A stretch of 64,000 bases of DNA from Leptotrichia massiliensis (GCF_900104625.1 NZ_FNVZ01000005.1:496001-560000); one strand, 5' to 3'. Positions 55,084-63,707 are shown, counted from the stretch's first letter. Made by a program: numbers and translations. Notes: generated from the sequence alone by a model not told the origin.

Positions 55084-55111
55084 TTGACATTTTAAAAAAG
55101 TGTGGTATATT
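55084..55111 (+). promoter_or_regulatory. PTS transporter promoter
   Basis: TTGACA (55084-55089), a 16-bp spacer ending TGG, and TATATT (55106-55111): strong -35 and extended -10. Confidence 0.8.
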
Positions 55112-55165
55112 TAATATAAGGAAAAAATAAATCAAATATATAAAAATTTTTAGGAGGTATTAAAA

Positions 55166-56743
55166 ATGATGAAAAAAATCCAACGTTTTGGTGGAGCAAT
55201 GATGGCACCAGTTCTATTATTTGCATTTACGGGGATAGTAGTAGGACTAGCATCAGTATTCACTAATACGCAAGTTGTAGGGAAAATTGCTGAAGAAGGG
55301 TCAATGTGGTATAATTTCTGGTATGTAGTTGCAGAAGGTGGTTGGACAGTATTTAGACAAATGCCATTATTATTTGCAATAGGATTACCAATAAGTTTGG
55401 CAACAAAGACAAATGCAAGAGCATGTTTAGAAACATTTGCATTATATATGACATTTAACTATTTTGTATCAGCGATATTAAAAGTATTCTACGGAATAGA
55501 TGCAGCTAAACAAATAGCAGACGGTGTAACAGGTTATTCTGCAATAGCTGGGGTTCCAACAATAGATACAAGTTTATTCGGTGGTATTCTAATCGCAGCA
55601 CTAGTAGTATATTTACATAATAAATACTTTGATAAAAAGTTACCTGATTTCTTAGGAGTATTCCAAGGTTCAGTATTTGTATACATAGTAGGGTTTGTAG
55701 TTATGATTCCTTGTGCATTCTTAACAGTATTAATCTGGCCTAAAGTTCAAATGGGAATTGGTGCAATGCAAGGATTTATGAAAGCTTCAGGAGTATTGGG
55801 AGTATGGGTTTATACATTCTTAGAAAGAATATTAATACCTACAGGATTACACCACTTTGTTTATACACCATTTGTATTTGGTCCGGCAGTAGTTCCTAAC
55901 GGAATTCAAGTTTTCTGGGTTGAACACATAAAAGAATTTGCTCAAAGTACAGAAGCATTAAAAACTTTATTCCCAGGTGGAGGATTTGCATTACATGGAA
56001 ACTCAAAAATATTTGGTGCAGCAGGAATAGCACTTGCTATGTATGCTACTGCAAAACCTGAGAAAAAGAAAACGGTAGCGGCATTATTAATACCAATAGT
56101 ATTTACAGCAGTAGTTTCAGGAATAACTGAACCATTAGAATTTACATTCTTATTTATAGCTCCAGTATTGTTTGCAGTTCACGCTTTCTTAGCAGCAACA
56201 ATGGCAGCAACAATGTATGCTTTTGGAGTAGTTGGAAATATGGGTGGAGGACTTCTTGACTTCCTTTTCTTAAACTGGATACCAATGTTTAAAAATCACT
56301 CTGGAACAGTAATTATTCAAATAGTAATAGGATTAATATTTACAGTAATATACTTCTTCGTATTTAAATTCTTAATTCAAAAAATGAATTTAAAAACACC
56401 AGGTAGAGAAGATGAAGATGAAGAAATGAAACTTTATACAAAAGCTGACTATAAAGCTAAACATGGTGAAGGTGCAGCAACTTCAGGTTCTTCAGATGAT
56501 CAGTATATGGATCAAGCAATAATCATTCTTGAAGCATTAGGTGGAAAAGATAATATTGAAGAATTGAATAACTGTGCAACAAGATTAAGAGTTAGTGTAA
56601 AAGATGAATCAAAATTAGCAAAAGACGCTGCATTTAAAGCTGGTGGAGCACATGGAGTAGTTAGAAAAGGTAAAGCAATTCAAGTAATTATCGGTCTAAC
56701 AGTACCGCAAGTAAGAGAAAGAATTGAAAACTTAATTAAATAA
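55166..56743 (+). CDS. PTS maltose/glucose-type EIICB transporter
   Basis: This 525-residue inner-membrane permease couples sugar uptake to phosphorylation. EIIC (about 1-415) begins KKIQRFGGAMMAPVLLFAFTGIVVGLA and contains TGLHHFVYTPFVFGP, FALHGNSKIFGAAGIALAMYATAKPE and SGITEPLEFTFLFIAPVLFAVHA, as in the glucose/maltose superfamily. A linker and an EIIB domain follow; the phospho-Cys is in ELNNCATRLRVSVKD near residue 470. No EIIA is fused. The MapP-like gene before it suggests maltose. EIIA must come from another locus. ATG 55166 follows AGGAGG. Confidence 0.92.
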   Translation: MMKKIQRFGGAMMAPVLLFAFTGIVVGLASVFTNTQVVGKIAEEGSMWYNFWYVVAEGGWTVFRQMPLLFAIGLPISLATKTNARACLETFALYMTFNYFVSAILKVFYGIDAAKQIADGVTGYSAIAGVPTIDTSLFGGILIAALVVYLHNKYFDKKLPDFLGVFQGSVFVYIVGFVVMIPCAFLTVLIWPKVQMGIGAMQGFMKASGVLGVWVYTFLERILIPTGLHHFVYTPFVFGPAVVPNGIQVFWVEHIKEFAQSTEALKTLFPGGGFALHGNSKIFGAAGIALAMYATAKPEKKKTVAALLIPIVFTAVVSGITEPLEFTFLFIAPVLFAVHAFLAATMAATMYAFGVVGNMGGGLLDFLFLNWIPMFKNHSGTVIIQIVIGLIFTVIYFFVFKFLIQKMNLKTPGREDEDEEMKLYTKADYKAKHGEGAATSGSSDDQYMDQAIIILEALGGKDNIEELNNCATRLRVSVKDESKLAKDAAFKAGGAHGVVRKGKAIQVIIGLTVPQVRERIENLIK

Positions 56744-56779
56744 AACATAAAAATTAAGAAAGAATTTTCAAAAGTTATA

Positions 56780-56806
56780 GAGAACTTAAGAAAGTTCTTT
56801 CTTTTT
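56780..56806 (+). terminator. Terminator after the PTS gene
   Basis: GAACTT (56782-56787) pairs with AAGTTC (56792-56797) in an extended AGAGAACTT/AAGTTCTTT stem, and T-rich sequence follows. Confidence 0.65.
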
Positions 56807-56872
56807 ATATTACTATTTAATAAACATAAACAATGTAAGTAGAATTTTAAAAAAGTACTTATTATTTATACT

Positions 56873-56924
56873 AAAAAAACCCCATTTAAATAGCGAATTT
56901 GTTAAGAACTTTTTTAATAAGGGG
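56873..56924 (-). terminator. Terminator of the lysC-hom operon
   Basis: On the minus strand CCCCTTATT pairs with AAATGGGG across about 30 bases and is followed by T7. Confidence 0.7.
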
Positions 56925-57016
56925 AATTCAAACTTTATATTCCCAAAGAATTAAATATAATTTTCGCTGTTTAAACAGGGTACAGTACTAGTAAAAAAAT
57001 ATCCTTAAAAACTTTT

Positions 57017-58216
57017 TTATTTCATGACTCTTAATACAAGTTTTTCTTTCGCATCTTTCAAAATCTCATTAATCTCATTTTTTGAAATATTATTTGCCAA
57101 GATGATATAGTAATTTTCAATTTGATTTATTAGTTCAAAAGGCGAATTTTCTATATCAAAATCATCTGAAACTCTTATATAGTAAGAATCTTTTACTGTA
57201 TTAGAATCAACAATCTCAAATACTTTTGTAGAATTAAAGAAATAATCTGATTCAATGTGATTTCTTGTTACAATTTTTACTATATCTGCCACCACAGCTG
57301 ACGCAGTAGGATCCATTCCAGCACCTTTTCCATAAAATAAAGTTTTGTCTGTGTAAGAACCAGTTGTTTCAATTGCATTGTAAACATCATCAACTTTTGC
57401 TAAAATTTCGCTATTTGGAATTAATGTTGGTTCTACAGAAATTTGTGCTGATGTATCAGACAATAGTTTTGAGCTTGCAATTAATTTTATAGTTGAGTTT
57501 AGCTGATTTGCTGAGAAAATGTCAACAGTGCTGATTTCTCTTATTCCTGATAATTGCATATCTTTAAATTTGATTGAACCTCCGTAGGCAAGTGAGGCAA
57601 GAATATTAATCTTGTGTCCTGCATCAATTCCATCTACATCATAAGTAGGATCAGCTTCTGCATATCCTTTTTCAGAGGCAAGTTTTAACGCTTCGTTAAA
57701 CGATAAGCTGTCTTCTTTCATTTTTGTCAAAATATAGTTTGAAGTTCCATTCATAATTCCACGAATTTCAGTAACTGTATTTGCAACTAAACTTTCCATT
57801 AAAGGTGTTACAATAGGGATTCCTCCACCAACAGCGGCTTCAAATAGAAATGATACTCCATTTTGTTTTGCGCGCTGGAATAGTTCCACTCCGTATTTTG
57901 CAATTAGAGCCTTGTTTGCTGTAACAACACTTTTTTTAGCTTCAAATGCTTCAATAATTATTTGTTTTGCTACAGTTTCTCCACCAATTAGTTCTACAAC
58001 GATCTTAATTTCAGGATCATTTAATATTTTTTTGTAATCATTTGTAAGTATTGATTTATCAAAATCAAAAGAAAAATCACGGTTAATGTTTAAATCACAA
58101 GCATATTTCACTTCAATGTCAGCTCTTGATTTTTCAAAAATGCTTTCTTTTTCGTTAGTTAATACTTTAAGAACTCCTTCTCCGACAGTTCCAAGTCCAA
58201 CAATTCCTATTTTCAT
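57017..58216 (-). CDS. hom: Homoserine dehydrogenase
   Basis: This 399-residue enzyme reduces aspartate semialdehyde to homoserine on the way to threonine and methionine. The Rossmann start is GIVGLGTVGEGVLKVL. VVELIGGETVAKQIIIEAFEAKKSVVTANKALIAKYG, AAVGGGIPIVTPLMESL, IRGIMNGTSNYILTKM and YAEADPTYDVDGIDAGHKINILASLAYGG are all family motifs with the catalytic Lys and Asp. A short C-terminal ACT-like region (YYIRVSDDF ... NYYIILANNISKNEINEIL) may bind threonine. It lies 41 bp behind lysC, with AGGGAGG-type ribosome binding site. Confidence 0.95.
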   Translation of the reverse strand: MKIGIVGLGTVGEGVLKVLTNEKESIFEKSRADIEVKYACDLNINRDFSFDFDKSILTNDYKKILNDPEIKIVVELIGGETVAKQIIIEAFEAKKSVVTANKALIAKYGVELFQRAKQNGVSFLFEAAVGGGIPIVTPLMESLVANTVTEIRGIMNGTSNYILTKMKEDSLSFNEALKLASEKGYAEADPTYDVDGIDAGHKINILASLAYGGSIKFKDMQLSGIREISTVDIFSANQLNSTIKLIASSKLLSDTSAQISVEPTLIPNSEILAKVDDVYNAIETTGSYTDKTLFYGKGAGMDPTASAVVADIVKIVTRNHIESDYFFNSTKVFEIVDSNTVKDSYYIRVSDDFDIENSPFELINQIENYYIILANNISKNEINEILKDAKEKLVLRVMK

Positions 58217-58257
58217 ATTTTTAAAAGACCTCCCTTTAAGTTGTTTATTTTTGTTTT

Positions 58258-59520
58258 TTAATTATCAATTTCAATAAATCTTTTATGAAGTGCAGTAACA
58301 GCTTTATCTACATCGTCTTCATGGATAATGCATGAAACATTAATTTCAGAGCAAGAAATCATATCAATGTTTATATTGTTTTCTGCAAGTGTGTCAAAAA
58401 TTTCAGATGTTGTTTCATAATGGCTTTTTAGACCAATTCCAACAACAGATACTTTTGCAATTTTTTCTTCAAATGAAACACCTTCTGCTCCAATTTGTTC
58501 CTTTATTTGTTCTGAAATAGCAACAGCTTCCTTTAAATCATCACTTTTAACAGTAAATGAAATGTTATTCAATTCTTTATTTCTGCTCGAACTTTGTAAA
58601 ATTATGTCAGTATTAATTTTTTCCTTTGCAAGTCTGGAAAATACTTTTGCAGCAATTCCTGGTTTGTCAGGTACTCCAAAAAGTGTAATTTTTCCTTCAT
58701 TTTTAGAAGATGTGATACCTGAAATTTTTACTTTTTCCATAGTTTCTCCTTTTATATTAATATTTTCGCTTTCTATTCCGCCAGCATTTTCATTATATTG
58801 GACAATAGTTCCAGTAGAATCGTCAAATGATGAACGTAAATGTATTTTTATACCATACTTTGCAGCAATTTCAACTGATCTTGGATGCAACACTTTTGCT
58901 CCCGAAGCCGCCAATTCCAGCATTTCCTGATATGAGATAGTTTGCAGCTTTTTAGCGTTTTTTACAATTCTAGGATCAGCTGTGTAAACTCCATCAACAT
59001 CGGTATAAATTTCCACTTCATCAGCATTAAGGGCAGCTCCCAGCGCGACAGCAGTTGTATCAGAACCACCACGCCCAAGCGTAGTAATTTCATTATTTTC
59101 AGTGATTCCTTGAAATCCAGCAAACACAACTACATTTCCTTCGTCTAGTTTTTCTTGTATGATTTGGGTATCAATGTCAATGATTTTAGCTTTTGTATGC
59201 ACAGATGTTGTTTTAAAATTGACTTGAAACGCATTTAATGAAACTGCCTTTTCTCCCAAATCAGCAACAGCAATGGCAAGAGATGCAATAGAAATTTGCT
59301 CTCCTGATGTCAAAAGCATGTCAAATTCACGTTTATTTGGAGAATCTGACAATTCATAAGCTCGTTTTATTAGCTCGTCAGTTCTCCCAGCTGGTGCAGA
59401 AACAACAACAATTACATCATGTCCAGCCTTTTTATACTTTACAACCCTTTTTGCAACTTCTTTTACACGTTTGGCATCGGCTACGGAAGTTCCACCATAT
59501 TTTTGTATAATTAAAGCCAT
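58258..59520 (-). CDS. lysC: Aspartate kinase with two ACT domains
   Basis: This 420-residue enzyme phosphorylates aspartate, the first step to lysine, threonine and methionine. The kinase part opens IIQKYGGTSVADAKRVKEVAKRV. FAGFQGITENNEITTLGRGGSDTTAVALGAALNADEVEIYTDVDGVYTADPRIV (about 130-185) holds the catalytic and ATP-site residues. Two ACT domains follow (KITLFGVPDKPGIAAKVFSRLAKEKIN and KVSVVGIGLKSHYETTSEIFDTLAENNINIDMISCSEINVSCII), giving allosteric control. AGGAGG precedes the ATG at 59520. Its product also feeds carboxynorspermidine synthesis. No lysine riboswitch lies upstream. Confidence 0.96.
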   Translation of the reverse strand: MALIIQKYGGTSVADAKRVKEVAKRVVKYKKAGHDVIVVVSAPAGRTDELIKRAYELSDSPNKREFDMLLTSGEQISIASLAIAVADLGEKAVSLNAFQVNFKTTSVHTKAKIIDIDTQIIQEKLDEGNVVVFAGFQGITENNEITTLGRGGSDTTAVALGAALNADEVEIYTDVDGVYTADPRIVKNAKKLQTISYQEMLELAASGAKVLHPRSVEIAAKYGIKIHLRSSFDDSTGTIVQYNENAGGIESENINIKGETMEKVKISGITSSKNEGKITLFGVPDKPGIAAKVFSRLAKEKINTDIILQSSSRNKELNNISFTVKSDDLKEAVAISEQIKEQIGAEGVSFEEKIAKVSVVGIGLKSHYETTSEIFDTLAENNINIDMISCSEINVSCIIHEDDVDKAVTALHKRFIEIDN

Positions 59521-59569
59521 TTTACCTCCTATTTTATTTAAATATATTTCTCAATATTTTCACAAGCAA

Positions 59570-59598
59570 AGAATAACATATTATAAATAAAAAAGCAA
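59570..59598 (-). promoter_or_regulatory. lysC-hom promoter
   Basis: On the minus strand TTGCTT (59598-59593), a 17-bp spacer and TATTCT (59575-59570). The leader is only about 45 bases. Confidence 0.6.
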
Positions 59599-59692
59599 GG
59601 TAATTTCATATATTTATTATCATGCCAAAGGTTTTTAAAAATTTGTTTAAAATATTTAGGAATTTATTAAAAATACTATAAGTAAAAATAAA

Positions 59693-59721
59693 TTGAAAAA
59701 ATAAAATAAATGTGGTATCAT
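59693..59721 (+). promoter_or_regulatory. Promoter of the TolA-like gene with extended -10
   Basis: TTGAAA (59693-59698), a 17-bp spacer ending TGG, and TATCAT (59716-59721). The leader would be about 110 bases. The rest of the 59521-59838 gap is AT-rich without genes. Confidence 0.65.
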
Positions 59722-59838
59722 TAGTAGGTAAGATATGGATGAATTTTTTTTGATAATTGTATAAAATATAATATCTTAAAATAACTTCAGATATATTTTA
59801 TTTACTTTATTTTTAAAGTAAAATTAGGAGGAATATTC

Positions 59839-60462
59839 ATGAAGAATAAAAAGAAATTAATAATTATAACTTCAATTTTGGCAGTAGGAATCCCATTACT
59901 AGCTATTGGTACACAAACAATTTTAAGAAAAGTAAGGGATGATTACTACAAAAATCAAAGAGAGCAAATAGAAGCGGAAAAAGCTAGAGAAAGGGAAGAA
60001 AAAGCTAGAAAGCAAGCCGAAGAAAAGGCTGAACGTGAAAGATTGCTCCAGCAAGAAAAAGCTGAAAGGGAAAAACAATCAGTTGAAGAAAAAGAAGAAA
60101 AAAAACAGCAAGTTGTTGAAAGAAAAACACCAAAAGTAAAGGATAAAAAGGAAAAAGTTAGAATAACAGATGCTTCTTCAACATATGAACCAGTTCCAGC
60201 TCCAACTGTAAAACGTGAATTGACACCAGAAGAAATCAAACGAGCTAAAAAAGCACTAAAAGCAGCAAGAGCAAGTTATTTTAGTGGAAACAAAACAGCC
60301 AAACCTGCAAAAACGCCGAAAAGTACAGATAAAATAATAATAAAATCTGATAGTAAAGGAAATGTTGAAGCAGTAAGGCACACAAAAGAGCAAAATGATA
60401 AAGCACAAAAAATCTTAAAAGAAATACGTGAAAGTTATTACAAGGATAAAGGTAAAAGATAA
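59839..60462 (+). CDS. Membrane-anchored Lys/Glu-rich coiled-coil protein
   Basis: This 207-residue protein has one N-terminal membrane segment (LIIITSILAVGIPLLAIGTQTI) followed by a highly charged coiled coil (about 40-100, EKAREREEKARKQAEEKAERERLL), which resembles the middle of TolA or an IgA1-type spacer. The second half is Pro/Thr/Lys-rich and has two similar motifs: 'KKALKAARASYFSGNK' (about 143) and 'QKILKEIRESYYKDKG' (about 190). No known domain is recognised. The low-complexity composition makes homology weak evidence. It is a single-gene unit with promoter and terminator. GGAGG precedes the ATG. Confidence 0.7.
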   Translation: MKNKKKLIIITSILAVGIPLLAIGTQTILRKVRDDYYKNQREQIEAEKAREREEKARKQAEEKAERERLLQQEKAEREKQSVEEKEEKKQQVVERKTPKVKDKKEKVRITDASSTYEPVPAPTVKRELTPEEIKRAKKALKAARASYFSGNKTAKPAKTPKSTDKIIIKSDSKGNVEAVRHTKEQNDKAQKILKEIRESYYKDKGKR

Positions 60463-60466
60463 AAAG

Positions 60467-60492
60467 AATGGCTCAGAAATGAGTCATTTTTA
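60467..60492 (+). terminator. Terminator after the coiled-coil gene
   Basis: AATGGCTCA (60467-60475), loop GAAA, TGAGTCATT (60480-60488), then T-rich. Confidence 0.85.
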
Positions 60493-60595
60493 TATAAATA
60501 TTTAAATTTTAATAATAAATATATCTTTTAATAAACTATAAAGTATTGTATAATATATTTTAAGAAATAGAATATAAAATATCTGGAGGAATAAA

Positions 60596-62323
60596 ATGCT
60601 AAAATCAATAGAAATTATTCAGTATAGAAAATTAAAAGATTTAACTATAAATTTTAATGAAGAAGTAAATATTATATCAGGAACTAATGGAACTTGTAAA
60701 AGTTCATTATTATATATTATAAGCAATTCTTTTCAAAAAGTAACAAAGAAGAATACAAAAATAAATAAAAATGAGTTAAAAAAAATTGAAAATAAAGAAA
60801 GAGAAAATTGCATTTCAATAATTTATACAATTAATAAATTAATGAATCCTAAAATTGAAAGTTTAACACGAGGTGACGAAAAATACAATAATCCTGCTCC
60901 TAATTTAATGGGTATATTGTATAAATGTAAATACTCTGATGATTCAGAATTAAGCTTTAGAAGGCATAATAGTGGAAAAAATAGATTTTCACTAAAGCCC
61001 AGATATTCAAAAGGAAGTAATGAAAAATTGCCAGCAGCACCAATAATATATCTTGGACTTTTTAGATTACATCCTTATGGAGAGTTTAAAAATGATAATG
61101 ATGTAAAAGAAATACGAAATAAATTGCCAGAAAAGTATTTGAATGAACTATCAGAGATTTATAAAAATTTTACAAATATGGAAATATCAATTGAAGAAAA
61201 TAATAAAAATATTAATATGGGAAATATAAAAAATAGAGGAATTTTTTTGACTGGTACAGAAGGTATTGATTCAAATACTATTTCTGCTGGAGAAGATAAT
61301 CTCTATATTATTCTAATGGCTATAACATCTTTAAAATATTATTACGAAATAGAGAAAAAAGGAAGTATTTTATTAATTGATGAATTTGATGCTACTTTAC
61401 ATCCAGCATATCAGATAAAATTATATGAATTAATTAGAGAATACTCTAAAAAATACAATATACAAACATTTTTTACAAGTCATAGTTTGAGTTTGATAGA
61501 GTATGCTTTAGATAAAAAAGATAAAAGTGTTTTTTATTTATTGAAAAATTTTGATGAAGTACAGCTAATAGAAGATATAACAATGGGAAAAATAGAAATG
61601 TGGTTAAAAAATCAATTAAAATCAGATATTTATGTTAATAAAAAAATACCAGTCTATACGGAAGATGAAGAAGCTAGAGAATTTTTAAAATATTTGTTTG
61701 AATATTTTGAAAAAAAAGAAGGAGTTTCAGAAGTATTAAAATATTTTCATTTAGTTGATATTAAAATTTCTTCTGAAGCATTAAAACAAATATTTGGCTA
61801 TGATAAAATACTTAAAAATAATATTTCTTCAATAAGTACAAGTTCAATTTGTATACTTGATGGAGATCAAAATGTAAATCAAAAGCAGAAAAACCAAAAA
61901 GATATAGATATTTTAAATAACATTATATATTTACCTTCAAATAAATCTCCAGAAAAATTAATTTTTGATTATTCATTAGAGTTATATGATAATAAAAATA
62001 AAAAATTTTGGAATAATGAAGAATTAAAAGATTTAGGATATAATGATGAATATTTTAGAGAACATATAAAAAATAAAATAGAAGAAAATGAGAAAAAGAT
62101 TGAAAAATTAAAAAAAAATGAAAAATCAACAAAAGGTAAAAGAAGAGTACAAAATAAAGAATTGTTTAATGAGTTTATTGAATTTTTTAGATTTGTAATT
62201 AAATTTTGGATTCAAAATAATACTATTGAAGTAGAAGAATTTTATAAAAAATTAAAAATTTCATTTTATAGAGTTGCTCCATATCAGAAAATTGATTCAA
62301 AATTATGGAAAGAAAAAGAATAG
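60596..62323 (+). CDS. OLD-like AAA ATPase with TOPRIM-like C-terminus
   Basis: This 575-residue protein has a RecF/ABC-type ATPase head. Walker A is SGTNGTCKSSLL (29-36), with Cys34 where the invariant Gly of GxxxxGKS normally stands. The signature-like SAGEDNLYIILMA lies near residue 232, Walker B LLIDEFDATLHP near residue 258, and the switch His TSHSLSLIEYAL follows. The second half has IPVYTEDEEAREFLKYLF (about 352) and SSICILDGDQN (about 419), which match the acidic motifs of a TOPRIM nuclease. The layout is that of OLD-family nucleases. The ATG follows GGAGG. A DNA methylase gene begins 11 bp after its stop. The gene is strikingly A-rich compared with secA or groES. Confidence 0.8.
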   Translation: MLKSIEIIQYRKLKDLTINFNEEVNIISGTNGTCKSSLLYIISNSFQKVTKKNTKINKNELKKIENKERENCISIIYTINKLMNPKIESLTRGDEKYNNPAPNLMGILYKCKYSDDSELSFRRHNSGKNRFSLKPRYSKGSNEKLPAAPIIYLGLFRLHPYGEFKNDNDVKEIRNKLPEKYLNELSEIYKNFTNMEISIEENNKNINMGNIKNRGIFLTGTEGIDSNTISAGEDNLYIILMAITSLKYYYEIEKKGSILLIDEFDATLHPAYQIKLYELIREYSKKYNIQTFFTSHSLSLIEYALDKKDKSVFYLLKNFDEVQLIEDITMGKIEMWLKNQLKSDIYVNKKIPVYTEDEEAREFLKYLFEYFEKKEGVSEVLKYFHLVDIKISSEALKQIFGYDKILKNNISSISTSSICILDGDQNVNQKQKNQKDIDILNNIIYLPSNKSPEKLIFDYSLELYDNKNKKFWNNEELKDLGYNDEYFREHIKNKIEENEKKIEKLKKNEKSTKGKRRVQNKELFNEFIEFFRFVIKFWIQNNTIEVEEFYKKLKISFYRVAPYQKIDSKLWKEKE

Positions 62324-62334
62324 GAGATATAAAA

Positions 62335-63186
62335 ATGAAAAGAAGTATTTCTCCATTAAGATATCCAGGAGGTAAAGCAAAAGTTTATGATTTAGTTGTT
62401 AAATTGCTAAAAGAAAATAGTTTTAATGGTGCTACTTATATAGAACCCTTTGCAGGTGGATGTGGACTTGCTTTGTTATTATTAGAAAATAATATTGTGA
62501 ATAAATTAATTTTAAATGATATTGACAAAGGAGTATATTGTTTTTGGCAATCAGTTTTAAAATATAATAAAGATTTTTGTGAGATGATTGAAAAATCTAG
62601 TATTTCAATTAAAGAAAGAGATAAAAAAATCAGAATATATAAAAATAAGGATAATATTGATATTTCTCAAAAAAAAAATATTTTAGAATTGGGGTTGGCT
62701 ACATTTTACTTGAATAGAGTAAATCGTTCAGGAATTTTAAAAGCAGGAGTAATAGGAGGAAAAAATCAAACTGGAAATTATAAAATGGATTGTAGATTTA
62801 ATAAAAAATCATTAATTTTAAAAATTAAAAAGATAGAAAAATTAAAAGATAAAATAGAATTTTATAACTACGATGTTATTGAATTTATAGACAATTATTT
62901 AAAATTTGAAAGTATAGATTCTTTTGTATTTTTAGATCCACCTTATTATAATAAAGGTTCTGAATTATACACTAATTTTTACAAACACGAAGATCATAAA
63001 CGTTTAGCTGATTACATAAAAAAAATAAATCAAAGGTGGATAGTTACTTATGATAATTGTGAAGAAATAAAAGAAATTTTTAATGAATACAATCAAAAGG
63101 AATTTGATATTTCATATACCTTAGAAGTAAAACGAAAAAGCAAAGAAATAATGATATTTGACAAAAAAATTGAAAAATTTTTCTGA
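62335..63186 (+). CDS. D12-class DNA adenine methylase (Dam-like)
   Basis: This 283-residue N6-adenine methyltransferase has SPLRYPGGKAKVYDLV at the start (motif X), TYIEPFAGGCGLALLLL near residue 38 (SAM binding), and FVFLDPPYYNKGSELYTNFYKHEDH near residue 201 (catalytic DPPY). This is the alpha order of the D12 class, as in Dam and DpnM. The target sequence cannot be read from the gene. I take ATG 62335 with AGGAG upstream, not the ATG 62305 that overlaps the ATPase gene. The pairing with the ATPase suggests modification of sites that the partner then spares. Confidence 0.92.
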   Translation: MKRSISPLRYPGGKAKVYDLVVKLLKENSFNGATYIEPFAGGCGLALLLLENNIVNKLILNDIDKGVYCFWQSVLKYNKDFCEMIEKSSISIKERDKKIRIYKNKDNIDISQKKNILELGLATFYLNRVNRSGILKAGVIGGKNQTGNYKMDCRFNKKSLILKIKKIEKLKDKIEFYNYDVIEFIDNYLKFESIDSFVFLDPPYYNKGSELYTNFYKHEDHKRLADYIKKINQRWIVTYDNCEEIKEIFNEYNQKEFDISYTLEVKRKSKEIMIFDKKIEKFF

Positions 63187-63193
63187 AAAAGAC

Positions 63194-63253
63194 TTGCAAA
63201 ATTTTTAAAAATGTATTATTATGTTGTTAGCACTTGAACATATAGAGTGCTAA
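63194..63253 (+). promoter_or_regulatory. groES promoter and CIRCE operator
   Basis: TTGCAA (63194-63199), a 17-bp spacer and TATTAT (63217-63222), followed by TTAGCACTT, nine bases, and GAGTGCTAA (63227-63253). This is the HrcA-binding CIRCE element with one mismatch in the left arm. Confidence 0.92.
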
Positions 63254-63288
63254 AAAATTAAATTAAAAATGTAAATTAGGAGGGAAAA

Positions 63289-63552
63289 ATGATAATTAAA
63301 CCATTGGGAGAAAGAGTTTTAATAAAACAGACAGAACAGGAAGAAGTTACAAAAAGCGGGATTGTATTGCCAGGGACAGCTTCAAAGGAAAAACCGATAA
63401 TTGGAGAAGTTTTAGCAGTTGGTTCAAAGGTTGAGGAAGTTAAAGCTGGAGATAAAGTAATTTTTGAAAAATATTCTGGAACTGAAGTTAAGGATGGGGA
63501 AGAAAGCTACTTAATTTTAGAAAAAGACAATGTTTTGGCAATTGTTGAATAA
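63289..63552 (+). CDS. groES: Co-chaperonin GroES
   Basis: This 87-residue heptameric lid of the GroEL chamber has the N-terminal [35 protein letters not shown], in which the mobile loop is KSGIVLP, and [29 protein letters not shown]. Slightly shorter than E. coli GroES (97). The ATG follows AGGAGGG. It is under CIRCE/HrcA control with its promoter just upstream. groEL starts 170 bp downstream, a longer gap than usual. Confidence 0.98.
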   Translation: MIIKPLGERVLIKQTEQEEVTKSGIVLPGTASKEKPIIGEVLAVGSKVEEVKAGDKVIFEKYSGTEVKDGEESYLILEKDNVLAIVE

Positions 63553-63637
63553 TAAAAATTTTAAAAAATAAATTTGTATAAAAATTAAATGTATTAAAAA
63601 ATAAGACAGACATTGTAAAACAAGTGATTTTTATTCC

Positions 63638-63666
63638 TTGTCAAAATAAAAAAATTATATTATTAA
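63638..63666 (+). promoter_or_regulatory. Possible separate groEL promoter
   Basis: TTGTCA (63638-63643), 17 bp, TATTAA (63661-63666), within the 170-bp groES-groEL gap. ACAAG/CTTGT just upstream can form a small hairpin. Confidence 0.35.
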
Positions 63667-63707
63667 ATTACGAAGGAATTTTGCAATAAAAAATTTACAA
63701 ACTTTAG

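Noticed and set aside
58562-58930. 122-codon plus-strand ORF opposite lysC
   Set aside because: It is a shadow of the aspartate kinase ACT-domain region with no ribosome binding site.
59521-59640. Possible lysine riboswitch upstream of lysC
   Set aside because: The promoter leaves a leader of only about 45 bases, far too short for the aptamer.
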